Shown here: one piece after another, positions 6,745-15,407 of the stretch
Layout: each line of letters starts with the position of its first letter
Position numbering within the stretch: position 1 is the stretch's first letter
Source: Castellaniella hirudinis_A
GTDB taxonomy: Bacteria; Pseudomonadota; Gammaproteobacteria; Burkholderiales; Burkholderiaceae_B
Assembly: GCF_047468865.1 (NCBI RefSeq)
Contig: NZ_JBLGTV010000018.1
Location: 1 to 52,240, forward strand
DNA: 52,240 nucleotides
Reading direction: 5' to 3'
Notes under the pieces: generated by a model
What the model was told of the DNA's origin: nothing
The model's database searches: none
What the model saw: only the letters and a program-made list of their open reading frames with translations
Made by a program: the position numbers and the translations under genes

Positions 6745-7031
6745 TCCGGGTCGTGCTCTTGCTGGCGGTGCTGCTCATGGGGTCGGCGATTTCCCTGGTG
6801 ACCGTGCGGTTTCAGACGCGTGAGCTGTTCGTTTCCTCTGAACGCCTGAAGTCCCAGGCCCAGGAACTGGATTCCGAATGGCGGCGCCTGCAGCTGGAGC
6901 GCGCCGAACTGGCCCGCAACGCCCGCGTCAGCGCCCTGGCCAGAACCGAGCTGCACCTGATCCCCGTGACGCCGGATCGCACGATCTACCTGCCGGCCCC
7001 CACCCCCGCCCCGGAAGGGAGGCCCAGATGA
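6741..7031 (+). CDS. ftsL: Cell division protein FtsL
   Basis: A 96-residue bitopic divisome protein that forms the FtsQLB subcomplex and helps activate FtsWI. It has one N-terminal transmembrane helix (about 3-22, VVLLLAVLLMGSAISLVTV). A periplasmic heptad-rich coiled coil follows (about 28-62) and ends in the typical A-R-T-E-L-x-L-I-P-V-T-P-D. GTG 6741 is chosen because it gives the family N-terminus and overlaps the rsmH stop (GTGA). The frame is open upstream for another 87 codons inside rsmH, which matters for the G10 tract. It overlaps ftsI by ATGA. Confidence 0.9.
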   Translation: MIRVVLLLAVLLMGSAISLVTVRFQTRELFVSSERLKSQAQELDSEWRRLQLERAELARNARVSALARTELHLIPVTPDRTIYLPAPTPAPEGRPR

Positions 7032-8764
7032 AACGCTTCGGCTTTCATGAAAGTCCGGTGCTGGCGGGGCGTCCGGCGTTCTGGCGCGCCCGCCTGGTGG
7101 TCATCGTGCTGATGTTGGCGTTCGCGGCGCTGGTCGTCAAGGCGGTCAGCCTGCAAATCCTGTCCAATGAATTCCTGCAGCGCCAGGGCGAGCGCCGCTA
7201 CGAGCGCACGCTGGTGCTGCCCGCCTCGCGTGGCAAGATATTCGATCGCAGCGGCTCGGTGGTGCTGGCCTCCAGCATGCCGGCCCGGGCGGTCTGGGCG
7301 ATTCCCGAGGACTTCCACAAGGCGACGGACGCGCAGGTGACGTCGCTGGCCCGCCTGCTGGGCATGAGCGCCCAGGATATCCGCCAGCGCACCCAGGATG
7401 AAGGCAAGAACTTCGTCTACCTGCAGCGGCAAGTGGCGCTGGATGTCGCCGACCAGATCCGTCAGTTGAAAATCCCCGGCGTGCAGCAATTGCCGGAGAC
7501 CCGCCGCGTCTATCCCGAAGGCGAGGTCATGGCGCATATCGTGGGCTTCACCAATATCGAGGATCGGGGGATCGAAGGCATCGAGCTGGCGTTCAACGAC
7601 CGCCTGTCCGGGCAGCCGGGTTCGCGGCGGGTCATCAAGGATCGCCTGGGACGGGTGGTCGAGGACGTGCAGGCTGTGGTGCCGCCGGTGGACGGCCAGA
7701 ACCTGCGTCTGTCCATCGACGCCGCCATCCAGTTCGACACGTATACCGCCCTGGAAGAAGCCATGCGGGAGCACAAGGCCCGGGCGGCGGCGGCGATCGT
7801 GGTGGATGTCCAGACGGGCGAAATCCTGGCCATGGTCAATTTGCCCACGTTCGACCCCAACGACAGCGCGCAGCGGACCGGCCAGGCGCTGCGCAACCGG
7901 GTCATGACCGATACCTTCGAGCCCGGCTCCATCATGAAGCCGTTCACGGCCGCCCTGGCGCTGGATGAAGGCAAGGTGACGAACAAGACCCGCTTCGATA
8001 CGGGCAACGGGCGCTACCGCTATCAGGGGGCGCTGATTTCCGATGTGGGCCGGTACGGCGTGCTGGACGTGGGCGGCATCATCCAGCACTCCAGCAACGT
8101 CGGGATGACCATGATTTCCGAGTTGCTGGATTCGAAGTCCATGTGGACCAAGTTTTCCGAGCTGGGCTTTGGCCGCGTGCCGCAGACGGATTTCCCCGGC
8201 ATGGCGGCGGGACGGCTGCGGCCCTGGCAGCGGTGGCGGCCCATCGAGCGCGCCACCATGGCCTATGGCTATGGCTTGTCCGTGTCGCTGATTCAGGTCG
8301 CGCATGCCTATACGGCCTTTGCGCGCCATGGCGACATGGTGTCCCTGTCGCTGCTGCGCCGCGAGGGCAAGCCCACCAGCGCGCAGGTTTATTCGCCCGA
8401 GGTGGCGTTGCTGATGCGCGGCATGCTGGAAGCCGCCGCCGGGCCCGACGGCGCGCGCCGCGCCCAGGTGCAAGGGTATCGGGTCGCGGGCAAGAGCGGC
8501 ACGGCCCGCAAGATCGTCAACGGCCAGTACAGCACGACGAAATACCGAGGTTCTTTCGTGGGCCTGGCGCCCGTGTCCGAGCCGCGCATCGTGGTGGCGG
8601 TCTCCATAGATGAACCCAGTGCGGGGGGGTATTATGGCGGCCGCGTGGCCGCACCCGTTTTTTCAGATATTGTTTCCAGTACCTTGCGCCGCCTGGGTGT
8701 GCGGCCCGATGCCCCGGTGGATGCGCTGGTGGCGGTGGCGGGGCAGGGGGGACGTACACCATGA
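7028..8764 (+). CDS. ftsI: Septal peptidoglycan transpeptidase FtsI (PBP3)
   Basis: Class B penicillin-binding protein that cross-links septal peptidoglycan with FtsW. Of 578 residues, about 23-44 form the single membrane anchor. A PBP-dimer (pedestal) domain follows, starting RTLVLPASRGKIFDRSGSVVLASS. The transpeptidase domain has the three active-site motifs: S301-I-M-K (in FEPGSIMKPF), S355-S-N (HSSNVGMTM) and K489-S-G (AGKSGTARK). The ATG overlaps the ftsL stop. The open frame extends about 50 codons further upstream but antiparallels nothing in the family. It overlaps murEF by ATGA. Confidence 0.95.
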   Translation: MKRFGFHESPVLAGRPAFWRARLVVIVLMLAFAALVVKAVSLQILSNEFLQRQGERRYERTLVLPASRGKIFDRSGSVVLASSMPARAVWAIPEDFHKATDAQVTSLARLLGMSAQDIRQRTQDEGKNFVYLQRQVALDVADQIRQLKIPGVQQLPETRRVYPEGEVMAHIVGFTNIEDRGIEGIELAFNDRLSGQPGSRRVIKDRLGRVVEDVQAVVPPVDGQNLRLSIDAAIQFDTYTALEEAMREHKARAAAAIVVDVQTGEILAMVNLPTFDPNDSAQRTGQALRNRVMTDTFEPGSIMKPFTAALALDEGKVTNKTRFDTGNGRYRYQGALISDVGRYGVLDVGGIIQHSSNVGMTMISELLDSKSMWTKFSELGFGRVPQTDFPGMAAGRLRPWQRWRPIERATMAYGYGLSVSLIQVAHAYTAFARHGDMVSLSLLRREGKPTSAQVYSPEVALLMRGMLEAAAGPDGARRAQVQGYRVAGKSGTARKIVNGQYSTTKYRGSFVGLAPVSEPRIVVAVSIDEPSAGGYYGGRVAAPVFSDIVSSTLRRLGVRPDAPVDALVAVAGQGGRTP

Positions 8765-11541
8765 ATGCAATTGATATTTTGGCCTGGCTGGACGAACACG
8801 TGAACCGCCAGGCCCACCTGTGCCTGGACTCCCGCCAAATCCAGCCCGGCGATGTGTTTTTCGCCTGCCCGGGCGTGGCCGGCGATGGCCGCGCCTACGT
8901 GCGGCAGGCTGTGGATGCCGGGGCGGCCGCCCTGGTGTGCGCGGCGGGCGGCCCGCCGCCGGAGGTCTCCGGGGTGCCCCTGCTGCGGGTCGATGGCCTG
9001 AACACCTTGCTGGGCGAGGTCGCCCACCTGTGGTATGGCCGGCCGTCGGACGCCCTGGCCGTCATTGCCGTCACCGGCACCAATGGCAAGACGTCCACCA
9101 CGCGCTGGCTGGCCGATGCCCTGAATGCCGGGGGCATGCCCTGCGGCACGGTGGGCACGCTGGGGGTCACCCTGGCGGATGGCCGCAACCTGGGCGGGGT
9201 GCTGACCACGCCGGATGTCCTGACCTTGCATCGCAGCCTGGCGGCCATCGCGCAGGCGGGCGGGCAGGCTGCCGCCATCGAGGCCTCGTCCATCGGTATC
9301 CAGCAGGGCCGGCTGGATGGGGTGCACGTGCAGGTGGCGGGCTTTACCAATCTGACCCGCGATCACCTGGATTACCACGGCACGCTCGCGCACTACAAAC
9401 AGGCGAAATTCGCCCTGTTTGCGCGTCCCGGGCTGCGCAGCGCGGTCATCAACGCCGACGATGCGGCGGGCGCCGAGTTGTTGGCGGCGCTGCCCGGCGA
9501 GACCCACCGGGTGGGCTACAGCCTGAATGGCAACGAGGCCGCCGGCTTCCGGGCCGAGGACATCCAGCATGGCGCGGATGGCCTGATGTTCAACCTGGTT
9601 ACGCCCAGCGGGCGGGTGCAGCTGCTGGCCCCCCTGGTGGGCGAGCACAATGTGTCCAACTTGCTGCTGGTGGCGGGCGTCCTGCGTGAATTGGGCTGGG
9701 GACTGAGCCCCACGGCGCGGGCGCTGTCCGTCCTGAAGCCGGTGCCGGGCCGCCTGCAGCTGGTCGGCGCCGTGGGGGGCGGGACGGCGGGGCAGCCGCT
9801 GGTGGTGGTGGATTACGCCCATACGCCCGATGCCCTGGAGCGGGTGCTGGTGGCCTTGCGGCCCCTGGCCCGGGGACGGGGCGGGCGGCTGCTGTGCGTG
9901 TTTGGCTGCGGCGGCGACCGCGATCCCGGCAAGCGCCCGCTCATGGGTGAAGTCGCCGGCCGTCTGGCCGATGTGGCCATCGTCACCACGGACAACCCGC
10001 GCACCGAAGACCCGCAATCCATTGCGGATGCCATCGTGGCCGGCATGCCGGCGGGGGCGCGGGTGCAGATCGACCGGGCGACGGCCATCCTGGACACCCT
10101 GTGGCGCGCCAGCCCCCAGGACGTGGTGCTGCTGGCGGGCAAGGGACACGAAACCTACCAGGAAGTCCAGGGTGTTCGCAGCCCCTTCGACGACCGCGAA
10201 TGGGCGCGTTTCGCCTTGACCTGGCAGCATGGCCAGCCTTTGTCCACCGACAGCCGCCAACTGTCCGCCGGGGCCTTGTTCCTGGCGCTGCGTGGCGAGC
10301 GCTTCGACGGCCATGATTACCTGGACGCCGCCCGCCAGGCGGGCGCGCGGGCGGCGATTGTTGCCGAACGCGTTCCGGGCGTCGATCTGCCGCAAATCGT
10401 CTTGGGCAATACCCGCCGGGCCTTGAGCCACATGGCCACGGTGTGGCGCCGTCTGTTCGACATCCCGGTGATTGCGGTCACGGGCAGCAATGGCAAGACC
10501 ACGACCAAGGAAATGCTCAGTGCCATCCTGGCGGCCTGGTGGGGCGACGCCGGGCGCCTGGCGACCCAGGGCAATTTCAATAACGACATCGGCCTGCCCT
10601 TGTCGGTTCTGCGGCTGCGGGCCGAGCACCGCGCCGCCGTGCTCGAACTGGGCATGAACCATCCCGGTGAAATCGCCTTGCTGGCGGCGATCGCCCAGCC
10701 GACGGTGGCGCTGGTCAACAATGCCCAGCGCGAGCACCAGGAATTCATGTGTTCCGTGCAGGCCGTGGCCGAGGAAAACGGCGCGGTGCTGTCGGCCTTG
10801 CCGGCCCAGGGGGTCGCGGTGTTCCCGGATGACGACCCCTACAGCGCGACTTGGCAGGCGCTGGCGGGCGCGCGCGCCGTGCGGCGTTTCGGGTTTGGCG
10901 ACGGCGCGCCGGTGTCCGCCGCGCAAATCCATGCGGGCATGGAGCAAACGGAATTCCGTCTGCACATTGGCCGCGAATCCGTGATGGTGACGCTGCATGC
11001 GCCGGGCCGCCACAATCTGCACAATGCCTTGGCCGCCGCCGCCTGCGCCGCCGCCGCGGGGGCGCCGATGGCGGTGATCGCCGCGGGCCTGGGCGCGTTC
11101 CGGCCCGTGGGCGGGCGCATGCGTCCGCAGGCGCTGGCCGATGGTTTCCAGCTGATCGACGATACTTACAATGCCAATCCCGATTCCGTGCGCGCCGCCA
11201 TCGACGTGCTGGCCGGGCTGGATGGCCGGCGCGTGCTGGTGCTGGGCGATATGGCCGAAGTGGGCGATCAGGGGGCGGCCATGCATGCCGAAGTGGGCGC
11301 CTATGCCCGCCAGTGCGGCGTGCAGGTGTTGCTGACCCTGGGCGTGGCCAGCCGGGAGGCCGTTCGCGTCTTCGGCGAAGGCGCCCAGGCGTTCGACGAG
11401 CTCGATGCCCTGTTGACGGCGCTGCTGGCGGCGCGGCCCGCGCATATTCTCGTCAAGGGCTCGCGCAGCATGCGCATGGAGCGCGTCGTGCAGGCCCTGC
11501 AGGCCCAGCCCGCGCCCCCGGAGGACGGCCATGCTGCTTGA
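8761..11541 (+). CDS. murEF: Fused MurE-MurF ligase
   Basis: One 926-residue protein carries two successive Mur ligases. Residues 1 to about 485 are MurE (adds meso-diaminopimelate): P-loop VTGTNGKTST (105-114), LTRDHLDYHGT, the carbamoylated lysine region KFALF and the DAP-specificity motif DNPRTEDP (411-418). From about 490 the chain is MurF (adds D-Ala-D-Ala): TDSRQ start, P-loop VTGSNGKTTTK (573-583), LELGMNHPGEI and DDTYNANPDS. There is no stop or frameshift between. The same fusion is known in Bordetella, where it works as a bifunctional enzyme, supporting an Alcaligenaceae origin. Its last 11 bases overlap mraY. Confidence 0.96.
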   Translation: MNAIDILAWLDEHVNRQAHLCLDSRQIQPGDVFFACPGVAGDGRAYVRQAVDAGAAALVCAAGGPPPEVSGVPLLRVDGLNTLLGEVAHLWYGRPSDALAVIAVTGTNGKTSTTRWLADALNAGGMPCGTVGTLGVTLADGRNLGGVLTTPDVLTLHRSLAAIAQAGGQAAAIEASSIGIQQGRLDGVHVQVAGFTNLTRDHLDYHGTLAHYKQAKFALFARPGLRSAVINADDAAGAELLAALPGETHRVGYSLNGNEAAGFRAEDIQHGADGLMFNLVTPSGRVQLLAPLVGEHNVSNLLLVAGVLRELGWGLSPTARALSVLKPVPGRLQLVGAVGGGTAGQPLVVVDYAHTPDALERVLVALRPLARGRGGRLLCVFGCGGDRDPGKRPLMGEVAGRLADVAIVTTDNPRTEDPQSIADAIVAGMPAGARVQIDRATAILDTLWRASPQDVVLLAGKGHETYQEVQGVRSPFDDREWARFALTWQHGQPLSTDSRQLSAGALFLALRGERFDGHDYLDAARQAGARAAIVAERVPGVDLPQIVLGNTRRALSHMATVWRRLFDIPVIAVTGSNGKTTTKEMLSAILAAWWGDAGRLATQGNFNNDIGLPLSVLRLRAEHRAAVLELGMNHPGEIALLAAIAQPTVALVNNAQREHQEFMCSVQAVAEENGAVLSALPAQGVAVFPDDDPYSATWQALAGARAVRRFGFGDGAPVSAAQIHAGMEQTEFRLHIGRESVMVTLHAPGRHNLHNALAAAACAAAAGAPMAVIAAGLGAFRPVGGRMRPQALADGFQLIDDTYNANPDSVRAAIDVLAGLDGRRVLVLGDMAEVGDQGAAMHAEVGAYARQCGVQVLLTLGVASREAVRVFGEGAQAFDELDALLTALLAARPAHILVKGSRSMRMERVVQALQAQPAPPEDGHAA

Positions 11542-12703
11542 GCTCGCCCGCTGGCTGTCCGATCATCATTTTCGCGCTTTCGGTGTCGTCGAATACATCA
11601 CGTTCCGGGCCCTGCTGGCGTCGGCCACGGCGCTGGCCATCGGGCTGCTGGCGGGGCCGTGGCTGATCCGCCGCCTGACGGCCATGAAGATCGGCCAAGC
11701 CGTGCGCAGTTACGGCCCGCAGACGCACTTGCAGAAAAACGGCACGCCCACGATGGGGGGAGCCTTGATCCTGATCGCCATTGCGACGAGCACGCTGCTG
11801 TGGGCGGACTGGACGAATCGCTTTGTCTGGGTGGTTCTGCTGGTGACGTTCGGCTTTGGCTGGATCGGCTGGGCGGACGACTACCGGAAAGTGGTGCACC
11901 ACGACCCGGAGGGCATGCCCGCCCGGCAGAAATTCTTCTGGCAGGCCCTGATCGGCATGGTGGCGGCCATCTACCTGAGCTTCGCTGTCTCGGTTCCCGC
12001 CAATACCGAGTTGTGGCCCTTGTTCCGCGATTGGGTGTTGAGCGGGTTTTCCATGCCTTTGCCGTCGCGGGCCGACCTGATCGTGCCGTTTTTCAAGAGC
12101 GTGCGCTATCCCCTGGGCGTGTTCGGTTTCGTCGCGCTGACCTGGCTGGTGATCGTGGGCACCAGCAATGCCGTCAACCTGACCGACGGCCTGGATGGCC
12201 TGGCGATCATGCCCACGGTGATGATCGGTTCCGCATTGGGGATTTTCGCCTATGTCGTGGGCCGAGTCGATTATTCCAAATACCTGTTGTTCCCCTATAT
12301 TCCCGGCGCGTCCGAGCTGATGGTGCTGTGCGCCGCCATTGCGGGGGCCGGGCTGGCTTTCCTGTGGTTCAACACATACCCGGCCCAGGTCTTCATGGGT
12401 GACGTGGGCGCCTTGGCCCTGGGGGGCGCCCTGGGCACGATCGCTGTGATCGTGCGCCAGGAAATCGTGCTGTTCATCATGGGCGGGGTGTTCGTGGTGG
12501 AAACCCTGTCGGTCATGCTGCAGGTGGGCTGGTTCAAATACACCAAGAAACGCTATGGCGAGGGCCGGCGGTTTTTCCGCATGGCCCCCCTGCATCACCA
12601 TTTCGAGGTATCCGGCTGGAAAGAAACCCAGGTCGTGGTGCGCTTCTGGATCATCACCATGATGTTGGTGCTGATCGGCCTGTCCAGCCTTAAATTACGA
12701 TGA
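11531..12703 (+). CDS. mraY: Phospho-MurNAc-pentapeptide translocase MraY
   Basis: Transfers phospho-MurNAc-pentapeptide to undecaprenyl phosphate, making lipid I at the inner membrane. The 390-residue polytopic protein has about ten hydrophobic segments. Family motifs are present: GTPTMGG, FGWIGWADDYRKV with the catalytic Asp pair, NLTDGLDGLAI, GDVGALALGG and PLHHHFE near the C-terminus. It is about 30 residues longer than the E. coli enzyme, mostly in a periplasmic loop around TELWPLFRDWVLSGFSMPLPSR. The ATG lies inside the end of murEF with GGAG about 8 bases upstream, suggesting translational coupling. Confidence 0.95.
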   Translation: MLLELARWLSDHHFRAFGVVEYITFRALLASATALAIGLLAGPWLIRRLTAMKIGQAVRSYGPQTHLQKNGTPTMGGALILIAIATSTLLWADWTNRFVWVVLLVTFGFGWIGWADDYRKVVHHDPEGMPARQKFFWQALIGMVAAIYLSFAVSVPANTELWPLFRDWVLSGFSMPLPSRADLIVPFFKSVRYPLGVFGFVALTWLVIVGTSNAVNLTDGLDGLAIMPTVMIGSALGIFAYVVGRVDYSKYLLFPYIPGASELMVLCAAIAGAGLAFLWFNTYPAQVFMGDVGALALGGALGTIAVIVRQEIVLFIMGGVFVVETLSVMLQVGWFKYTKKRYGEGRRFFRMAPLHHHFEVSGWKETQVVVRFWIITMMLVLIGLSSLKLR

Positions 12704-14229
12704 ATACGCCTTATCGCTTCCCCTCGCTGCGCGACGATGGCCTGACCCTGATCCTGGGGCTGGGGGAAACCGGCGTGGCCGCCGCCCGCTGGTGCGCCGG
12801 CCTGGGTATCAGCCTGCGGGTGGCCGATACCCGGCAGAACCCCGGCGGGCTGGCGGAGTTGCACGCGGCGGGGATTGCGGCGGATATGCGGCTGGGCGAC
12901 GACGCCCTGCGGGACGCGGTGCTGGACGGCGTGACCACGGTGGTACTCAGCCCCGGTCTGAGTCCGCACCAGCCGCCGCTGTCCGGCCTGCTGGCCACGG
13001 CGCGGGGCCGGGGCATCGACGTGCTGGGGGAAATCGAACTCTTTGCGCGGGCCTTGAACGACCTGAAACCCCAGGGCTACGCGCCCATCGTGCTGGCGGT
13101 GACGGGCACCAATGGCAAGACCACCGTGACCGCCCTGGTGCGCCACCTGGCCGAAGCCGGCGGGCGCCGGGTTCGCGCCGCCGGCAATATCGGCCCGGCC
13201 GCCCTGGCCAGCCTGCAAGCGGCGCTGTCGGCCGATGACCTGCCCGACGTCTGGGTGCTGGAATTGTCCAGTTTCCAGTTGGAATCCACGGTTTCCCTGG
13301 CTGCCGATGCGGGCGTGGTTCTGAACGTGACGCAAGATCATCTGGACTGGCATGGGTCGATGGCGGCCTATGCCGCCGCCAAGGCCCGCTTGCTGGCCAT
13401 GAGCCGCGTGCGCGTGGTCAACCGCGCGGATGCCCTGGTGGCCGCCATGGTGGATGATCCGGCCGCCGCCGACGTGCGCAGCTTTGGCCTGGATGCGCCC
13501 GAACGCGAGGGCGATCTGGGCCTGTGGGCCCGCAATGGGCTGGACTGGCTGGCGTGGGTGGCGACGCCTGCCGTGCGGGCGGCGCCCGCGCCCGCACGGC
13601 GCAAGGCCGGCGCGGCCCCGGTTGTGGGCCGGCCCGCCGGGGCCGCGCAGGCGCTGATGCCCGCCGATGCCCTGCAAATCCGCGGGCGGCACAATGCGCT
13701 GAATGCCCAGGCGGCCCTGGCCCTGGGGGGCGCCGCGGGCCTGGATCCGGCCGCCATGCTGCATGCCTTGCGCAGCTACCGGGGCGAAGCCCACCGCACC
13801 GAGTTCATCCAGTCGATCGACGGGGTGGATTTCATCGACGACAGCAAGGGCACCAATGTCGGGGCGACGCTGGCGGCGCTGCAGGGCCTGGGTCGGCCCG
13901 TGGTGCTGATTGCCGGCGGCCTGGGCAAGGGGCAGGATTTTTCGCCTTTGCTGCCGGCCGTTCGGGCGCATGCGCGCGCTGTGCTGCTGATCGGCCAGGA
14001 CGGCCCGTTGATCGGCCGGGTCCTGGCTGACGGGGGGGTGCCGCTGCTGGCCTGCGACAGCCTGGAAAACGCCGTGCAAAAAAGCCTCGATATGGCCAAG
14101 GCGGGGGATGCCGTCTTGCTGTCGCCTGCTTGCGCCAGCATGGACATGTTTCGCAATTACGCCCACCGCAGCGCCTGCTTTGTGGCCGCTGTGCGCGATT
14201 TGGCGGCGGATCGGGGGGCGGTGGCATGA
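12700..14229 (+). CDS. murD: UDP-MurNAc-L-alanine:D-glutamate ligase MurD
   Basis: Adds D-glutamate to UDP-MurNAc-L-Ala in the cytosol. The 509 residues show the Mur ligase layout: N-terminal UDP-binding domain with LILGLGETGVAAAR, P-loop VTGTNGKTTVT (134-144), LELSSFQLES (187-196), TQDHLDWHG (211-219) and, in the C-terminal domain, IDDSKGTNVGAT and ACASMDMF. Compared with about 440 residues in E. coli it is long. Residues about 290-320 form an Ala/Pro/Arg-rich low-complexity insert just before RGRHNALNAQAA. It overlaps both mraY and ftsW by ATGA. Confidence 0.95.
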   Translation: MNTPYRFPSLRDDGLTLILGLGETGVAAARWCAGLGISLRVADTRQNPGGLAELHAAGIAADMRLGDDALRDAVLDGVTTVVLSPGLSPHQPPLSGLLATARGRGIDVLGEIELFARALNDLKPQGYAPIVLAVTGTNGKTTVTALVRHLAEAGGRRVRAAGNIGPAALASLQAALSADDLPDVWVLELSSFQLESTVSLAADAGVVLNVTQDHLDWHGSMAAYAAAKARLLAMSRVRVVNRADALVAAMVDDPAAADVRSFGLDAPEREGDLGLWARNGLDWLAWVATPAVRAAPAPARRKAGAAPVVGRPAGAAQALMPADALQIRGRHNALNAQAALALGGAAGLDPAAMLHALRSYRGEAHRTEFIQSIDGVDFIDDSKGTNVGATLAALQGLGRPVVLIAGGLGKGQDFSPLLPAVRAHARAVLLIGQDGPLIGRVLADGGVPLLACDSLENAVQKSLDMAKAGDAVLLSPACASMDMFRNYAHRSACFVAAVRDLAADRGAVA

Positions 14230-15407
14230 GCGTGCTGGCCAGTCTGAACACCGTGCCGCCCGGGCGCACCACCATGTCCAGCGTCGATCTGGGGCTGATC
14301 GTGGCGGTCAGCGCCCTGGTGCTGTTCGGCTTGCTGATGGTGTATTCGGCTTCCATCGCGCTGGCCGACGGCCCGCGCTATGAAAGCTACGGGCGGTTTT
14401 ATTTCGTCGGCCGCCATGCGGTGTTCATCGTGCTGGGTCTGTTGGCGGCCCTGTTCACCGCCAGCCTCCCCATGCGGGTCTGGCAAAAACTGGCGCTGCC
14501 CCTGTTTGCCCTGACCTTGCTGCTGCTGGTGATCGTGCTGGTGCCCGGCATCGGGCGCGAGGTCAATGGGGCGCGCCGCTGGCTGCCTTTCGGGCCGGTC
14601 AATTTCCAGCCGTCCGAACTGATGAAGGTCGCCGTGGTGCTGTTTGCCGCCGATTATGTCGTGCGCAAGCGCGACCACCTGCAGGGCTTTCTGCGCGGCT
14701 TTCTGCCCATGGCGGCGACGTTGAGCGTCGTGGGACTCTTGCTGTTGCTGGAACCCGATCTGGGCGCCTTCATCGTGATCGGCGCCGTGGCCGTCGGTAT
14801 TCTATTCATCGGCGGCATCAACTTGAAGCTGTTCGCCACGCTGCTGACGGGGGTGATGTCATGCTTCATGCTGCTGATCTGGCTTTCCCCCTGGCGCCGC
14901 GAGCGCCTGTTCGTGTACCTGGATCCCTGGAATCCAGAAAACACCTATGGCAGCGCCTACCAGCTGTCGCATTCCCTGATCGCGCTGGGGCGCGGCGAAT
15001 GGTTCGGCGTGGGCCTGGGGGCCAGCATCGAGAAACTGCATTACCTGCCCGAGGCCCATACGGACTTCATCGTCGCCGTGATCGGCGAAGAACTGGGCTT
15101 CGTGGGGGTGGCCTGCCTGGTGGCGGTATTTGCCTTCGTGGTGCTGCGCGGTTTCGACATCGCCCGCCAGGCCATGGTGCTGGATCGCGTCTTCGATGGC
15201 CTGGTGGCCCAGGGCGTGGCCTTGTGGATGGGGGTGCAGGCCTTCATCAACATGGGGGTATGCCTGGGCCTGCTGCCCACCAAGGGCTTGACGCTGCCGC
15301 TGGTCAGCTATGGCGGATCGGGCGTCGTGCTGAACCTGGTCGGGATCGCCCTGCTGCTGCGGGTCGATTTTGAAACTCGCGGCATGATGCGGGGGAAACG
15401 CCGATGA
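14226..15407 (+). CDS. ftsW: SEDS glycosyltransferase FtsW
   Basis: Septal peptidoglycan polymerase that pairs with FtsI. The 393-residue polytopic protein has about ten membrane segments and the SEDS motifs: VYSAS near residue 41, NGARRWLPFGPVNFQPSELMK, LLLEPDLGAF, the EAHTDFIVAVIGEELGF loop with the catalytic Asp, and LPLVSYGGSGVVLNL near the end. It closes with a basic tail, RGMMRGKRR. The start is ATG 14226, overlapping the murD stop. The upstream extension of the frame lies inside murD. It overlaps murG by ATGA. Confidence 0.95.
   Translation: MSVLASLNTVPPGRTTMSSVDLGLIVAVSALVLFGLLMVYSASIALADGPRYESYGRFYFVGRHAVFIVLGLLAALFTASLPMRVWQKLALPLFALTLLLLVIVLVPGIGREVNGARRWLPFGPVNFQPSELMKVAVVLFAADYVVRKRDHLQGFLRGFLPMAATLSVVGLLLLLEPDLGAFIVIGAVAVGILFIGGINLKLFATLLTGVMSCFMLLIWLSPWRRERLFVYLDPWNPENTYGSAYQLSHSLIALGRGEWFGVGLGASIEKLHYLPEAHTDFIVAVIGEELGFVGVACLVAVFAFVVLRGFDIARQAMVLDRVFDGLVAQGVALWMGVQAFINMGVCLGLLPTKGLTLPLVSYGGSGVVLNLVGIALLLRVDFETRGMMRGKRR

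Noticed and set aside
8632..11532. A 966-codon open frame on the minus strand opposite ftsI-murEF
   Set aside because: It is antisense to a well-supported fused enzyme. Long antisense frames are expected at this GC content, and the translation is rich in Gln/His/Arg/Gly with no domain.
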